A program made the translations under genes and the position numbers. Positions 54,694 through 64,000 of a stretch of DNA of 64,000 nucleotides are shown one piece after another; the stretch's first letter is position 1, and each line of letters opens with the position of its first letter. A model generated the notes under the pieces. That model made no database searches. It worked only from the letters and a program-made list of their open reading frames with translations, and was not told the DNA's origin. Origin of the DNA: Pseudomonas sp. GL-B-19 (GTDB lineage Bacteria > Pseudomonadota > Gammaproteobacteria > Pseudomonadales > Pseudomonadaceae); the NCBI RefSeq assembly GCF_019956415.1, contig NZ_JAHBDK010000028.1, positions 17,433 to 81,432 on the forward strand, written 5' to 3'.

Positions 54694-56397
54694 ATGTCCC
54701 AAGAATTCGATTACATCATCATCGGTGCCGGCTCGGCCGGTAACACCCTGGCGACCCGTCTGACTGAAGACGAAGGCGTCACCGTCCTGCTGCTCGAAGC
54801 TGGCGGCCCGGACTACCGTTTCGACTTCCGCACACAGATGCCGGCGGCCCTGGCGTTCCCGCTGCAAGGCCGTCGCTACAACTGGGCCTACGAAACCGAT
54901 CCAGAGCCACACATGGACGGTCGCCGGATGGAATGCGGTCGCGGCAAGGGCCTGGGCGGCTCTTCGCTGATCAACGGCATGTGCTACATCCGTGGCAACG
55001 CGATGGATTACGACAACTGGGCCAAGCTGCCAGGTCTGGAAGACTGGGATTACCTGAACTGCCTGCCGTACTTCCGCAAAGCCGAAACCCGTGACATCGG
55101 CCCGAACGACTACCACGGTGGCGACGGTCCGGTCAGCGTGACCACGCCGAAAGCTGGCAACAACCCGCTGTTCCACGCCATGGTTGAAGCTGGCGTGCAA
55201 GCCGGTTACCCACGCACCGAAGACCTCAACGGTTACCAACAAGAAGGCTTCGGCCCGATGGACCGTACCGTGACGCCGAAGGGCCGTCGCGCCAGCACCG
55301 CTCGCGGTTACCTGGACGTCGCCAAGAAGCGGTCGACCCTGACCATCGTCACCCACGCCCTGACCGACAAGATCCTGTTTGAAGGCAAGCGTGCGGTCGG
55401 CGTGCGTTACCTGATCGGCGCCGCTGAAGAGCGCGTTGAAGTCCGCGCCCGCAAAGAAGTGCTGCTGTGCTCCGGCGCCATCGCGTCGCCGCAGATCCTG
55501 CAACGCTCCGGTGTCGGCCCGGCCGAACTGCTGAACAAGCTCGACATCCCGGTGGTCCACGACCTGCCAGGCGTCGGCGAAAACCTGCAGGATCACCTTG
55601 AGCTGTACCTGCAATACGCCTGCACCCAACCGGTCTCGCTGTACCCGTCGCTGCTTTGGTACAACCAGCCAGCCATCGGTGCCGAATGGCTGTTCAACGG
55701 CACCGGCATCGGCGCCAGCAACCAGTTCGAAGCCGGCGGTTTCATCCGTACCCGTCCGGAATTCGATTGGCCGAACATCCAGTACCACTTCCTGCCGGTC
55801 GCGATTAACTACAACGGCAGCAACGGTGTGAAAGAGCACGGCTTCCAGGCGCACATGGGCTCCATGCGTTCGCCAAGCCGTGGTCGCATTCAAGCCAAGT
55901 CGAAAGACCCGCGCGAGTACCCGAGCATCCTGTTCAATTACATGGCCACCGAGCAGGACTGGCAGGAATTCCGGGACGGCATCCGCCTGACCCGTGAAAT
56001 CATGCAGCAACCTGCGCTGGACGCTTTCCGTGGCCGCGAAATCAGCCCGGGCATCGACGTGCAAACCGATGAGCAACTCGACAAGTTCATCCGCGAACAC
56101 GCCGAAACCGCGTTCCACCCGTCCTGCTCGTGCAAGATGGGCACCGACGAGATGGCGGTGGTCGATGGCGAAGGTCGTGTGCATGGCATGCAAGGTCTGC
56201 GTGTGGTCGATGCCTCGATCATGCCGATCATCACCACCGGCAACCTGAACGCGCCAACGATCATGATCGCCGAGAAAATCGCCGACAAGATTCGTGGCCG
56301 CCAGCCGCTGCCGCGCAGCAAGGCTGCCTACTTCGTGGCCGGTGATGCACCGGTGCGGGGCAAGCCGTTGCGGGAAGTGAGCGCTACTGCTCAGTAA
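54694..56397 (+). CDS. betA: Choline dehydrogenase
   Basis: A 567-residue GMC oxidoreductase. The FAD motif is [18 protein letters not shown] (5-22), and other GMC signatures are [19 protein letters not shown] and the C-terminal HPSCSCKMG with [15 protein letters not shown]. It oxidises choline to betaine aldehyde and on to betaine with membrane electron transfer. ATG 54694 is preferred. It ends the betIBA operon; the REP pair beyond may mark the transcript end. Confidence 0.97.
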   Translation: MSQEFDYIIIGAGSAGNTLATRLTEDEGVTVLLLEAGGPDYRFDFRTQMPAALAFPLQGRRYNWAYETDPEPHMDGRRMECGRGKGLGGSSLINGMCYIRGNAMDYDNWAKLPGLEDWDYLNCLPYFRKAETRDIGPNDYHGGDGPVSVTTPKAGNNPLFHAMVEAGVQAGYPRTEDLNGYQQEGFGPMDRTVTPKGRRASTARGYLDVAKKRSTLTIVTHALTDKILFEGKRAVGVRYLIGAAEERVEVRARKEVLLCSGAIASPQILQRSGVGPAELLNKLDIPVVHDLPGVGENLQDHLELYLQYACTQPVSLYPSLLWYNQPAIGAEWLFNGTGIGASNQFEAGGFIRTRPEFDWPNIQYHFLPVAINYNGSNGVKEHGFQAHMGSMRSPSRGRIQAKSKDPREYPSILFNYMATEQDWQEFRDGIRLTREIMQQPALDAFRGREISPGIDVQTDEQLDKFIREHAETAFHPSCSCKMGTDEMAVVDGEGRVHGMQGLRVVDASIMPIITTGNLNAPTIMIAEKIADKIRGRQPLPRSKAAYFVAGDAPVRGKPLREVSATAQ

Positions 56398-56418
56398 GAC
56401 CGTTACACCGAGGTGCGC

Positions 56419-56510
56419 CCATCGCGAGCAAGCTCAGCTCCTACAGTTCGAGGTTGAATCACATTTTGTGATCCCCCCAATCCCGTAGGAGCCGAGCTTG
56501 CTCGCGATGA
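56419..56510. repeat. REP pair (family A) after betA
   Basis: Two REPs (56419-56445 and 56483-56510, the first degenerate) in inverted orientation. Confidence 0.78.
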
Positions 56511-56675
56511 GGCCCGACCAGACAACACATCTCTACCAGGCACCCCCTGGCGATCTCTCCTACACCGTTCCAAACTTGATCCTACCCCCGCGCAGGCCTA
56601 ATCTAGCGCCACGCAAACGTTTCACTCCCCTCGCAGTACCGCTACACCGCCACTCCATTCCAAGGAGGTTCCCGA

Positions 56676-58118
56676 ATGTTCGATTTCCACCCCCAGCTCA
56701 AGCAGCGCTTCGCTGCCTTGCGCACGGGCGCTGAATTCTTTTCGCTGCGTTATGTGCGCGAGTCCGGCCAGTACCTGTCGGTGCGCAAGAACGTCGCCGA
56801 ACCTCCAAGCCTGAGCCGTGACGAAGGCGCGATGCTGACTGTGCGCGTCAACGGCGTCGAAGCCTACGCCGCGACCAACGACCTGTCGCAACAAGGCCTG
56901 CAATCAGCGCTGGACCGTGCCGAGCAACAAGCCCGCCGACTCAAGCCCCACGCGCTACTCGACCTGCGCGACCAACCCGTCTCCAGCGACCGCGCCGACT
57001 ATTTTTCGCCCAACCTCGACCAGCCCTTCCCGTCCCTGAGCGATTGCTACCAACTGCTCGGTGCCGAATCCGCGTCCGTGCCCAAGGACGAGCGATTGGT
57101 GAACTGGCAGGTCAGCATCGGCATCACTAATGTGGAGCAGATCTACCTCAACAGCGCCGGCGCTGAACTGCGCCAGGCCCAACGTTTCGTCTATCCGGGC
57201 CTCGACGTCACCGCCTACGACGGTAACGATAGCCAGACCCGTAGCCTCGGTCGCGAGAACTTCGGCCAGCAGGGCGGCGCCGATGTGATCAGCCGTTGCG
57301 GCCTGATCGGTGCCGGCCCGCAAGTCGCCGATCAGGCGTTGCAATTGCTGCTCGCGCCGAACACCCCGCAAGGCCCGCGCGACCTGCTATTGATGCCCGA
57401 TCAGATGATGCTGCAAATTCACGAATCCATCGGTCACCCGCTGGAACTGGACCGCATCTTGGGCGATGAGCGCAATTACGCCGGCACCAGTTTCGTCAAG
57501 GCAGAAGACTTCGGCCATCTGCAATACGGCTCGAAACTGCTCAACGTGACGTTCGACCCGGACATCCCCGAACAACTCGCCAGCTACGGCCATGACGACG
57601 ACGGCACCGCCGCCAGCAAGCAATTTCTGATCAAGGAAGGTTTGCTGCTACGCCCATTGGGCGGCGCGCTGTCGCAATTCCGCGCCGGCATGAACGGGGT
57701 CGCCAACAGCCGCGCCTGCGGCTGGAACCGTCCACCGATCGACCGCATGGCCAACCTCAACATCGAGCCCGGCGATCAGCCGCTGGAGCAACTGATCGGC
57801 AACATCGAACACGGCATCATGATGTCGACTAACCGTTCGTGGTCCATCGACGATGCACGTAACAAGTTCCAGTTCGGCTGCGAATGGGCGCAGTTGATCG
57901 AAAACGGTGAACTCAAAGGCGTGGTGAAAAACCCGAACTACCGGGCGATTTCCGCACAGTTCTGGAAAAGCCTCAGCGCCGTCGGCGACGCCAATACCGT
58001 CAAGGTGCTGGGCACACCGAACTGCGGCAAAGGTGAGCCAAACCAGGTGATCCGCGTCGGCCACGCCTCGCCGGCCTGTGTGTTCAGCAACGTTGATGTG
58101 TTTGGGGGAGATGCCTGA
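56676..58118 (+). CDS. TldD-like metallopeptidase subunit
   Basis: A 480-residue TldD/PmbA family protein. The zinc-binding HExxxH of TldD is seen as HESIGHPLE (H249/E250...H254 region), so it is the catalytic member of the pair. Other TldD features are the C-terminal GNIEHGIMMSTNRSW and the final glycine-rich metal region. The next gene, its TldE/PmbA-like partner, overlaps its end. TldDE proteases trim unfolded or RiPP peptides; this pair seems to be a second, divergent system rather than housekeeping tldD/pmbA. The ribosome site AAGGAGG is strong. Confidence 0.88.
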   Translation: MFDFHPQLKQRFAALRTGAEFFSLRYVRESGQYLSVRKNVAEPPSLSRDEGAMLTVRVNGVEAYAATNDLSQQGLQSALDRAEQQARRLKPHALLDLRDQPVSSDRADYFSPNLDQPFPSLSDCYQLLGAESASVPKDERLVNWQVSIGITNVEQIYLNSAGAELRQAQRFVYPGLDVTAYDGNDSQTRSLGRENFGQQGGADVISRCGLIGAGPQVADQALQLLLAPNTPQGPRDLLLMPDQMMLQIHESIGHPLELDRILGDERNYAGTSFVKAEDFGHLQYGSKLLNVTFDPDIPEQLASYGHDDDGTAASKQFLIKEGLLLRPLGGALSQFRAGMNGVANSRACGWNRPPIDRMANLNIEPGDQPLEQLIGNIEHGIMMSTNRSWSIDDARNKFQFGCEWAQLIENGELKGVVKNPNYRAISAQFWKSLSAVGDANTVKVLGTPNCGKGEPNQVIRVGHASPACVFSNVDVFGGDA

Positions 58119-59455
58119 TGAGTACTTCAAAAAGTCAGGCTGAGTCGTTCAAGGTCTTGGTCAACTGGCTGCGCGATGCGATTCGCGAGCCGGAACAGTT
58201 CACCCTCAGCTACGCCGCCGAGTCGTCGGCCTTCGTGCGTTTCAACCACGCCAAGGTGCGTCAGGCCGGTCAGGTGCAGCAGGCGAGTGTCGGTTTCAAA
58301 CTGATCAACGATGGCCGACACGCCGACCTCGACATCACGCTGGCCGGCGACCCGGCAGTGGATGTGCAGCGTCTGGCCGAAGGTCTGCAACAGTTGCGCG
58401 ACATCCTGCCGTTGCTACCTCAGGATCCGTACTTGCTGCTCAACCACAACGGCTGGCAGAGCAAGAATGTGCAGGAGCATCCGCTGCCGGACACCGAACA
58501 AGTGGTCGCTGAAATCACTCAGGCCGCCGAAGGCCTGGACCTGGTGGGCATCTACGCGGCAGGCCCGATCAGTCGGGGGTTCGCCAGTTCCTCGGGCGCG
58601 TTTGGCTGGCATCAGGCCAATAGTTTCAACTTCGACTTCAGCCTGTTTCACGAAAACGGCCAAGCGGTGAAAGCCAGCTACGCCGGGCATGACTGGAACA
58701 GCGAAGGGTTTGCCAAGCGATTCGCTCTGGCACGCGAGCAATTGGCGTTTCTCGGTCGGCCATTGCGCACCTTGGCACCGGGTCAGTACCGCGCCTACCT
58801 CGCACCGGCGGCACTCGAAGAAATCATGGGCATGCTCTGCTGGGGCGGGTTTTCGGCGCAGTCGATCGCCAGCAAAACCAGCCCACTGCAAAAGCTTTAC
58901 GCGGGGGACAGTGCGTTCAGCCCGCAGGTGTCCATTGATGAAAAGGTCAGTGGCTCGTTGAGCCCGGCATTCTCCGGCGAAGGGTATCCACGCAGCGATC
59001 TGGGGTTGATCGTCGAAGGCCAGGCCGGCGCGCAAATGGTCAGTTCACGCAGCGCGGCCGAATACGGCTTGACCGCCAACGGGGCGGGTGGCGGTGAGAT
59101 GCCGAGCGCATTGAACATGGCGGCCGGGAAGTTGCCTGAAGCCGAGATCCTCAAGCAACTGGGCACCGGTTTGTACATCAGCAACCTCTGGTACTTGAAC
59201 TACTCCGACCAACCGGGGGCACGCATGACCGGCATGACGCGGTTTGCCACGTTCTGGGTCGAGAACGGCGAGATTCAGGCGCCGGTCAGCACCATGCGCT
59301 TTGATGACAGTGCCTACAGCTTGCTGGGTTCGCAGTTGGAGGCGTTGACCGACGAGCGGGAATTGTTGCTGTCGGCGAGTACCTACAGTCAGCGAGCGAC
59401 TGCTTCGGCGTTGCTACCGGGCGCACTGGTCAGCCGACTGACCCTGACCTTGTAA
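58118..59455 (+). CDS. TldE/PmbA-like metallopeptidase partner
   Basis: A 445-residue PmbA/TldE-like protein without the HExxxH motif, as expected for the non-catalytic partner. Features include GFASSSGAFGWHQANSFNFDFS and the C-terminal LGTGLYISNLWYLNYSDQPGARMTGMTRF. ATG 58118 overlaps the TldD-like stop. Together they should form a heterodimer with one zinc site. Confidence 0.87.
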   Translation: MSTSKSQAESFKVLVNWLRDAIREPEQFTLSYAAESSAFVRFNHAKVRQAGQVQQASVGFKLINDGRHADLDITLAGDPAVDVQRLAEGLQQLRDILPLLPQDPYLLLNHNGWQSKNVQEHPLPDTEQVVAEITQAAEGLDLVGIYAAGPISRGFASSSGAFGWHQANSFNFDFSLFHENGQAVKASYAGHDWNSEGFAKRFALAREQLAFLGRPLRTLAPGQYRAYLAPAALEEIMGMLCWGGFSAQSIASKTSPLQKLYAGDSAFSPQVSIDEKVSGSLSPAFSGEGYPRSDLGLIVEGQAGAQMVSSRSAAEYGLTANGAGGGEMPSALNMAAGKLPEAEILKQLGTGLYISNLWYLNYSDQPGARMTGMTRFATFWVENGEIQAPVSTMRFDDSAYSLLGSQLEALTDERELLLSASTYSQRATASALLPGALVSRLTLTL

Positions 59456-59465
59456 ACACGCAACA

Positions 59466-59490
59466 CCTGTAGGAGCTGGCTTGCCAGCGA
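59466..59490. repeat. REP (family A)
   Basis: A single REP (ctgtaggagctggcttgcca) beyond the TldE-like gene, immediately before the family B element. Confidence 0.75.
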
Positions 59491-59526
59491 AGGCGATCGT
59501 TCAACCGACAATTACGTTGAGTTACA

Positions 59527-59637
59527 GATCGTTCCCACGCTCCGCGTGGGAATGCAGCCAGGGACGCTCCGCGTCCCTGCCGAAGCGGACGCGGAGCGTC
59601 CATTGAGGCATGCCCACGCAGAGCGTGGGAACGATCA
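59527..59637. repeat. Inverted REP pair (family B)
   Basis: An element like that at 17000: gatcgttcccacgctccgcg at 59527 and its complement gagcgtgggaacgatc at the end, with inner cgctccgcg copies. It lies upstream of the MFS gene, remote from the RAYT gene. Confidence 0.88.
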
Positions 59638-59667
59638 AAACGCAGATACTCCCTGACAAGAGGTCCC

Positions 59668-61095
59668 ATGCCCAACCGCCCGCCTCTCGACGCTGTCACC
59701 GCCCGTTGGGTGCCGTGGGTCGTCGCCATCGCTTTTTTCATGCAATCGCTCGACGGCACCATCCTAAATACCGCCCTGCCGGCCATGGCCCGGGACCTGG
59801 CGGAAGATCCGTTGCGCATGCAGGGCGTGATCATTGCCTACATGCTCACCGTTGCCTTGCTGATCCCCGCCTCCGGCTGGATCGCCGACCGTTTTGGCAC
59901 CAAGAAAATCTTCTTCGGCGCGATTATTTTGTTCAGCCTCGGCTCGTTGCTCTGCGCCTTGTCGAGCAGCCTTAGCCTGCTGATCGGCGCCCGGGTGATT
60001 CAGGGCCTGGGCGGCGCACTGATGTTGCCGGTCGGGCGCCTCGTGGTGCTGCGCGCCTACCCGCGTTCGGAACTGGTGCGGATCATGGGGTTCATCACCA
60101 TTCCCGGATTGCTCGGTCCCTTGATCGGCCCGACCATGGGCGGCTGGATGGTGCAGTACCTGACCTGGCACTGGATCTTCCTGATCAACCTGCCCGTCGG
60201 GTTGGTCGGCTGCTACGCCGTCTGGAAATTCATCCCGGACCTGCGCGGCTCCGAACGCACCCGTTTCGATAGCCTGGGGTTTGTGCTGTTTGGCGCGGCG
60301 ATGATTCTGATCACCATCGCCATGGAAGGTCTGGGCGAAATGCACCTTCCCCACCTGCGAGTGATGTTGCTGCTATTCGCTGGCATGGCCTGTCTCGCGG
60401 CGTACTGGTTGCGCGCCGGGCATATCGACAATCCGTTATTCGCCCCGTCGCTGTTCAAGACCCGGACCTTCGCCGTCGGCATTCTCGGCAACCTGTTCGC
60501 CCGCCTCGGCAGCGGCGCACTGCCCTTCCTCGTGCCATTGCTGCTGCAAGTGGCGCTGGGTTACTCACCGTCTCAGGCCGGGATGAGCATGCTCCCGCTG
60601 GCTGCGGCGGCGATGATCGCCAAGTGGGTGGCGCGGCCGCTGATCGAGCGTTTGGGCTATCGAATCGTGCTGACCGGCAACACCCTGGCGCTGGGCATCA
60701 TGCTCGCGAGCATGGGCCTGGTCAGTGAACAGACGCCGTACTGGCTGCTGCTGTGCCTGCTGGCGATTCTCGGGGCGATCAACTCCCTGCAATTTACCGC
60801 GATGAACACCGTCACCCTGATCGACCTCGACGATGCCAGCGCCAGCAGCGGCAACAGCCTCTTGTCGGTGGTCGCGCAATTGTCCCTGAGCCTGGGCGTT
60901 GCGTGTGCCGGTGCATTGCTCGGCGGTTTTACGGCAGAGATCGGAAACGATGGCGTTGCGACGGTATTGGGCGCGTTTCAACTGACGTTTGTCACAGTCG
61001 GAATCATGGCAATGCTGGCCGCAACCATCTTCTCGCAGCTCTCAAAGGAAGACGGACGGCGCGTCAAGCGTCCGGAAGAACACATCGAGCCTTAG
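59668..61095 (+). CDS. MFS drug exporter of the DHA2 (EmrB/MdtD) family
   Basis: A 475-residue transporter with about 14 predicted helices. The antiporter motifs are FMQSLDGTILNTALPAMA (motif D, about 24-41), GWIADRFGTKKIFF (motif A, near 70) and GPTMGGWMVQYLTWHWIFLI (motif C, near 150). Closest in build to MdtD (471 aa). A proton-coupled exporter of unknown substrate. ATG 59668 follows AAGAGG. Confidence 0.88.
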   Translation: MPNRPPLDAVTARWVPWVVAIAFFMQSLDGTILNTALPAMARDLAEDPLRMQGVIIAYMLTVALLIPASGWIADRFGTKKIFFGAIILFSLGSLLCALSSSLSLLIGARVIQGLGGALMLPVGRLVVLRAYPRSELVRIMGFITIPGLLGPLIGPTMGGWMVQYLTWHWIFLINLPVGLVGCYAVWKFIPDLRGSERTRFDSLGFVLFGAAMILITIAMEGLGEMHLPHLRVMLLLFAGMACLAAYWLRAGHIDNPLFAPSLFKTRTFAVGILGNLFARLGSGALPFLVPLLLQVALGYSPSQAGMSMLPLAAAAMIAKWVARPLIERLGYRIVLTGNTLALGIMLASMGLVSEQTPYWLLLCLLAILGAINSLQFTAMNTVTLIDLDDASASSGNSLLSVVAQLSLSLGVACAGALLGGFTAEIGNDGVATVLGAFQLTFVTVGIMAMLAATIFSQLSKEDGRRVKRPEEHIEP

Positions 61096-61152
61096 GGTGA
61101 ATGGCCCTGGGACTGATACACTGCGCGACATTTTGTTTTGCAGGCCAGTCCC

Positions 61153-62538
<1,386 letters not shown>

Positions 62539-62541
62539 TCT

Positions 62542-62627
62542 CCCTGTAGGAGCCGGCTTGCCGGCGAAGGCAGCGCACCTGACACACCTCGTTGCCCGAT
62601 TCGCTGGCAAGCCAGCTCCTACAGGTG
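62542..62627. repeat. REP pair (family A) after dbpA
   Basis: Inverted REPs (62542-62570 and 62600-62627), cores ggagccggcttgccggcg and gctggcaagccagctcc. Confidence 0.82.
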
Positions 62628-62663
62628 ATGTACCCGTTTCGAATTTTGTGTGAGGACACCGTT

Positions 62664-63842
62664 TTGCGCTCTACCGAAGTCGTGATCATTGGCGCTGGCG
62701 CCGCAGGGTTGATGTGTGCGCTGACCGCCGCCGGGCGTGGACGCAAGGTGATGTTGCTCGACCATGCGAACAAAGCCGGCAAGAAAATCCTGATGTCGGG
62801 CGGTGGCCGCTGCAATTTCACCAACATGTACACCGAACCTGGCAATTTCCTCTCGCAAAACGAACACTTCTGCAAATCTGCACTGGCGCGCTACACCCAG
62901 TGGGATTTCATCGGCATGGTCGCCAAACACGGCGTGCCATACCACGAAAAAAAGCTCGGGCAGTTGTTCTGCGATAACAAATCCAGCGACATCCTCGAGA
63001 TGCTGCTCAACGAGTGCGATCAGGTCGGCGTGAGCCTGCACCTGGACACCTCGATCCAGACCATCGAAAAACTCGAAAGCGGTTTCCTGCTGGACACCAC
63101 GATGGGCCAGATCACCTGTGATTCTTTGGTGATCGCCACGGGCGGCCTGTCGATCCCGACCTTGGGCGCGACCGGTTTTGGTTATCAGGTCGCCAAACAG
63201 TTCGGTCATGAACTGCTGCCGACCCGCGCCGGCCTCGTGCCGTTCACCATCACCGATCAGCTGAAAGAGCTTTGCACCGAGCTGTCCGGAACGTCGGTGG
63301 ATTGCCTGGTGAGCTGCAACGATCAGGGTTTCCGCGAAAACATCCTGTTCACTCATCGTGGCCTCAGCGGCCCGGCGATTTTGCAGATTTCTTCGTTCTG
63401 GGAATCTGGCGACACGGTTGAGATCAACCTGATGCCGGACCACAACGTGCATGAGTGGCTGCAACAGCAGCAGGCCGAACGCCCGAACAGCGAACTGAAA
63501 ACCCTGCTGGGGGAAATCTTCACCAAGAAGATGGCCAACCTGCTGGCGGACAACTGGTTCGCGTCCAAACCGATGAAGCAGTACACCCACGCCGAAATCG
63601 CCGACATCGCCGAAAAACTGGCGAGCTGGAAAGTAGTCCCGGCCGGCACCGAAGGCTACCGCACCGCCGAAGTCACCTTGGGTGGCGTCAACACCAACGA
63701 AGTGTCGTCCAAGACCATGGAATCACTGAAAAGCCCTGGTTTGTACTTCATCGGCGAAGTGCTGGATGTCACCGGACACTTGGGCGGCTTCAACTTCCAG
63801 TGGGCCTGGGCCTCCGGCTACGCTGCCGCGCAGTACGTCTGA
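62664..63842 (+). CDS. HI0933-like FAD-dependent oxidoreductase
   Basis: A 392-residue flavoprotein of the HI0933/YhiN family (aminoacetone-oxidase-like). The FAD motif is VVIIGAGAAGLMCALTAAGRG, followed by the family hallmark KKILMSGGGRCNFTN and the C-terminal GEVLDVTGHLGGFNFQWAWASG. Substrate is unknown. TTG 62664 is chosen because GAGG lies nine bases upstream and the FAD strand begins there. It is the last complete gene. Confidence 0.87.
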   Translation: MRSTEVVIIGAGAAGLMCALTAAGRGRKVMLLDHANKAGKKILMSGGGRCNFTNMYTEPGNFLSQNEHFCKSALARYTQWDFIGMVAKHGVPYHEKKLGQLFCDNKSSDILEMLLNECDQVGVSLHLDTSIQTIEKLESGFLLDTTMGQITCDSLVIATGGLSIPTLGATGFGYQVAKQFGHELLPTRAGLVPFTITDQLKELCTELSGTSVDCLVSCNDQGFRENILFTHRGLSGPAILQISSFWESGDTVEINLMPDHNVHEWLQQQQAERPNSELKTLLGEIFTKKMANLLADNWFASKPMKQYTHAEIADIAEKLASWKVVPAGTEGYRTAEVTLGGVNTNEVSSKTMESLKSPGLYFIGEVLDVTGHLGGFNFQWAWASGYAAAQYV

Positions 63843-63865
63843 TTGACCCAGTACCTGTAATTGGA

Positions 63866-63940
63866 TGGACTCGCCCACGCCGAGGCGTCAATGCGCCACG
63901 GTGGCAGTCTAAGAAGCCAACGGCAGCGAGGGCGAGTCCA
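63866..63940. repeat. Inverted repeat upstream of the right-edge gene
   Basis: Exact 11-base inverted repeats (TGGACTCGCCC at 63866-63876, GGGCGAGTCCA at 63930-63940) 53 bp apart. The second ends on the A of the ATG of the next gene. A small cgccgaggcg hairpin lies inside. Could be an operator, an RNA structure or an insertion-element end. Confidence 0.6.
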
Positions 63941-64000
63941 TGAAAAAGAATACGACGCTTAAACAGTCCCTGTCTTCAACCGATGTGTCGGCCTGTACGA
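63940..64000 (+). CDS. Unidentified gene start (cut by window edge)
   Basis: ATG 63940 opens an uninterrupted frame of 20 codons (starts MKKNTTLKQSL) to the window end, with CGAGGGCGAG upstream. Too little is present to identify it. The inverted repeat just ahead of it leaves open a transposase or recombinase gene, but this is unproven. Confidence 0.35.
   Translation, partial: MKKNTTLKQSLSSTDVSACT

Overview
The window is a high-GC chromosomal segment that reads as a member of the Pseudomonas fluorescens group. The protein families, the gene order of the betaine/sarcosine genes (matching the PA5372-PA5421 order I know from P. aeruginosa, in rearranged blocks) and the dense sprinkling of Pseudomonas REP sequences all point there. 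No rRNA, tRNA, prophage or CRISPR array was seen.

Layout. 0-5.8 kb: the 3' end of a CreBC two-component operon (creC runs off the left edge) with a retropepsin-like zinc protease, an acyltransferase, a DUF2780 protein, and a fasciclin / ECF sigma / anti-sigma group. 5.8-17 kb: fdhA, purU, soxG, soxA, soxD, soxB, glyA on the minus strand (sarcosine to glycine to serine, plus formaldehyde and formyl-THF disposal), then a TraX-like membrane protein and ltaE. 17-21.7 kb: a REP-associated tyrosine transposase flanked by its likely REPs, an SDR enzyme, and an orphan Hcp gene translationally coupled to an unrecognised glycine-rich protein followed by two small AT-rich membrane-protein genes, a candidate type VI secretion effector/immunity cassette. 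21.7-24.4 kb: divergent gbcB/gbcA (glycine betaine demethylase). 24.6-25.2 kb: a non-coding array of about 182-bp degenerate repeats, each carrying a perfect TTATCCACA DnaA box. 25.2-35 kb: aspartic protease, GNAT, etfB, etfA, dgcB, dgcA, a DUF5943-like protein and an M19-like protein (dimethylglycine demethylation). 35-36.3 kb: three small genes. 36.4-43 kb: cdhR, caiX, cdhC, cdhA, cdhB and gamma-butyrobetaine hydroxylase (carnitine catabolism), a candidate sRNA and a small unknown gene. 43-50 kb: gbdR, sdaB, cbcXWV. 50-56.4 kb: betT1, betI, betB, betA. 56.7-64 kb: a TldD/PmbA-like pair, an MFS exporter, dbpA, a flavoprotein, and the start of an unidentified gene at the right edge.

How it works together. 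The window encodes an almost uninterrupted catabolic route: gamma-butyrobetaine to carnitine (hydroxylase) to glycine betaine (CdhABC), and choline to glycine betaine (BetAB); then betaine to dimethylglycine (GbcAB), to sarcosine (DgcAB with a dedicated ETF), to glycine (SoxBDAG), to serine (GlyA), to pyruvate (SdaB). One-carbon units pass through FdhA and PurU. Uptake is by BetT1 and by CbcXWV/CaiX, and control is likely through GbdR, CdhR and BetI, whose probable operator is visible. At least three REP families punctuate the operons.
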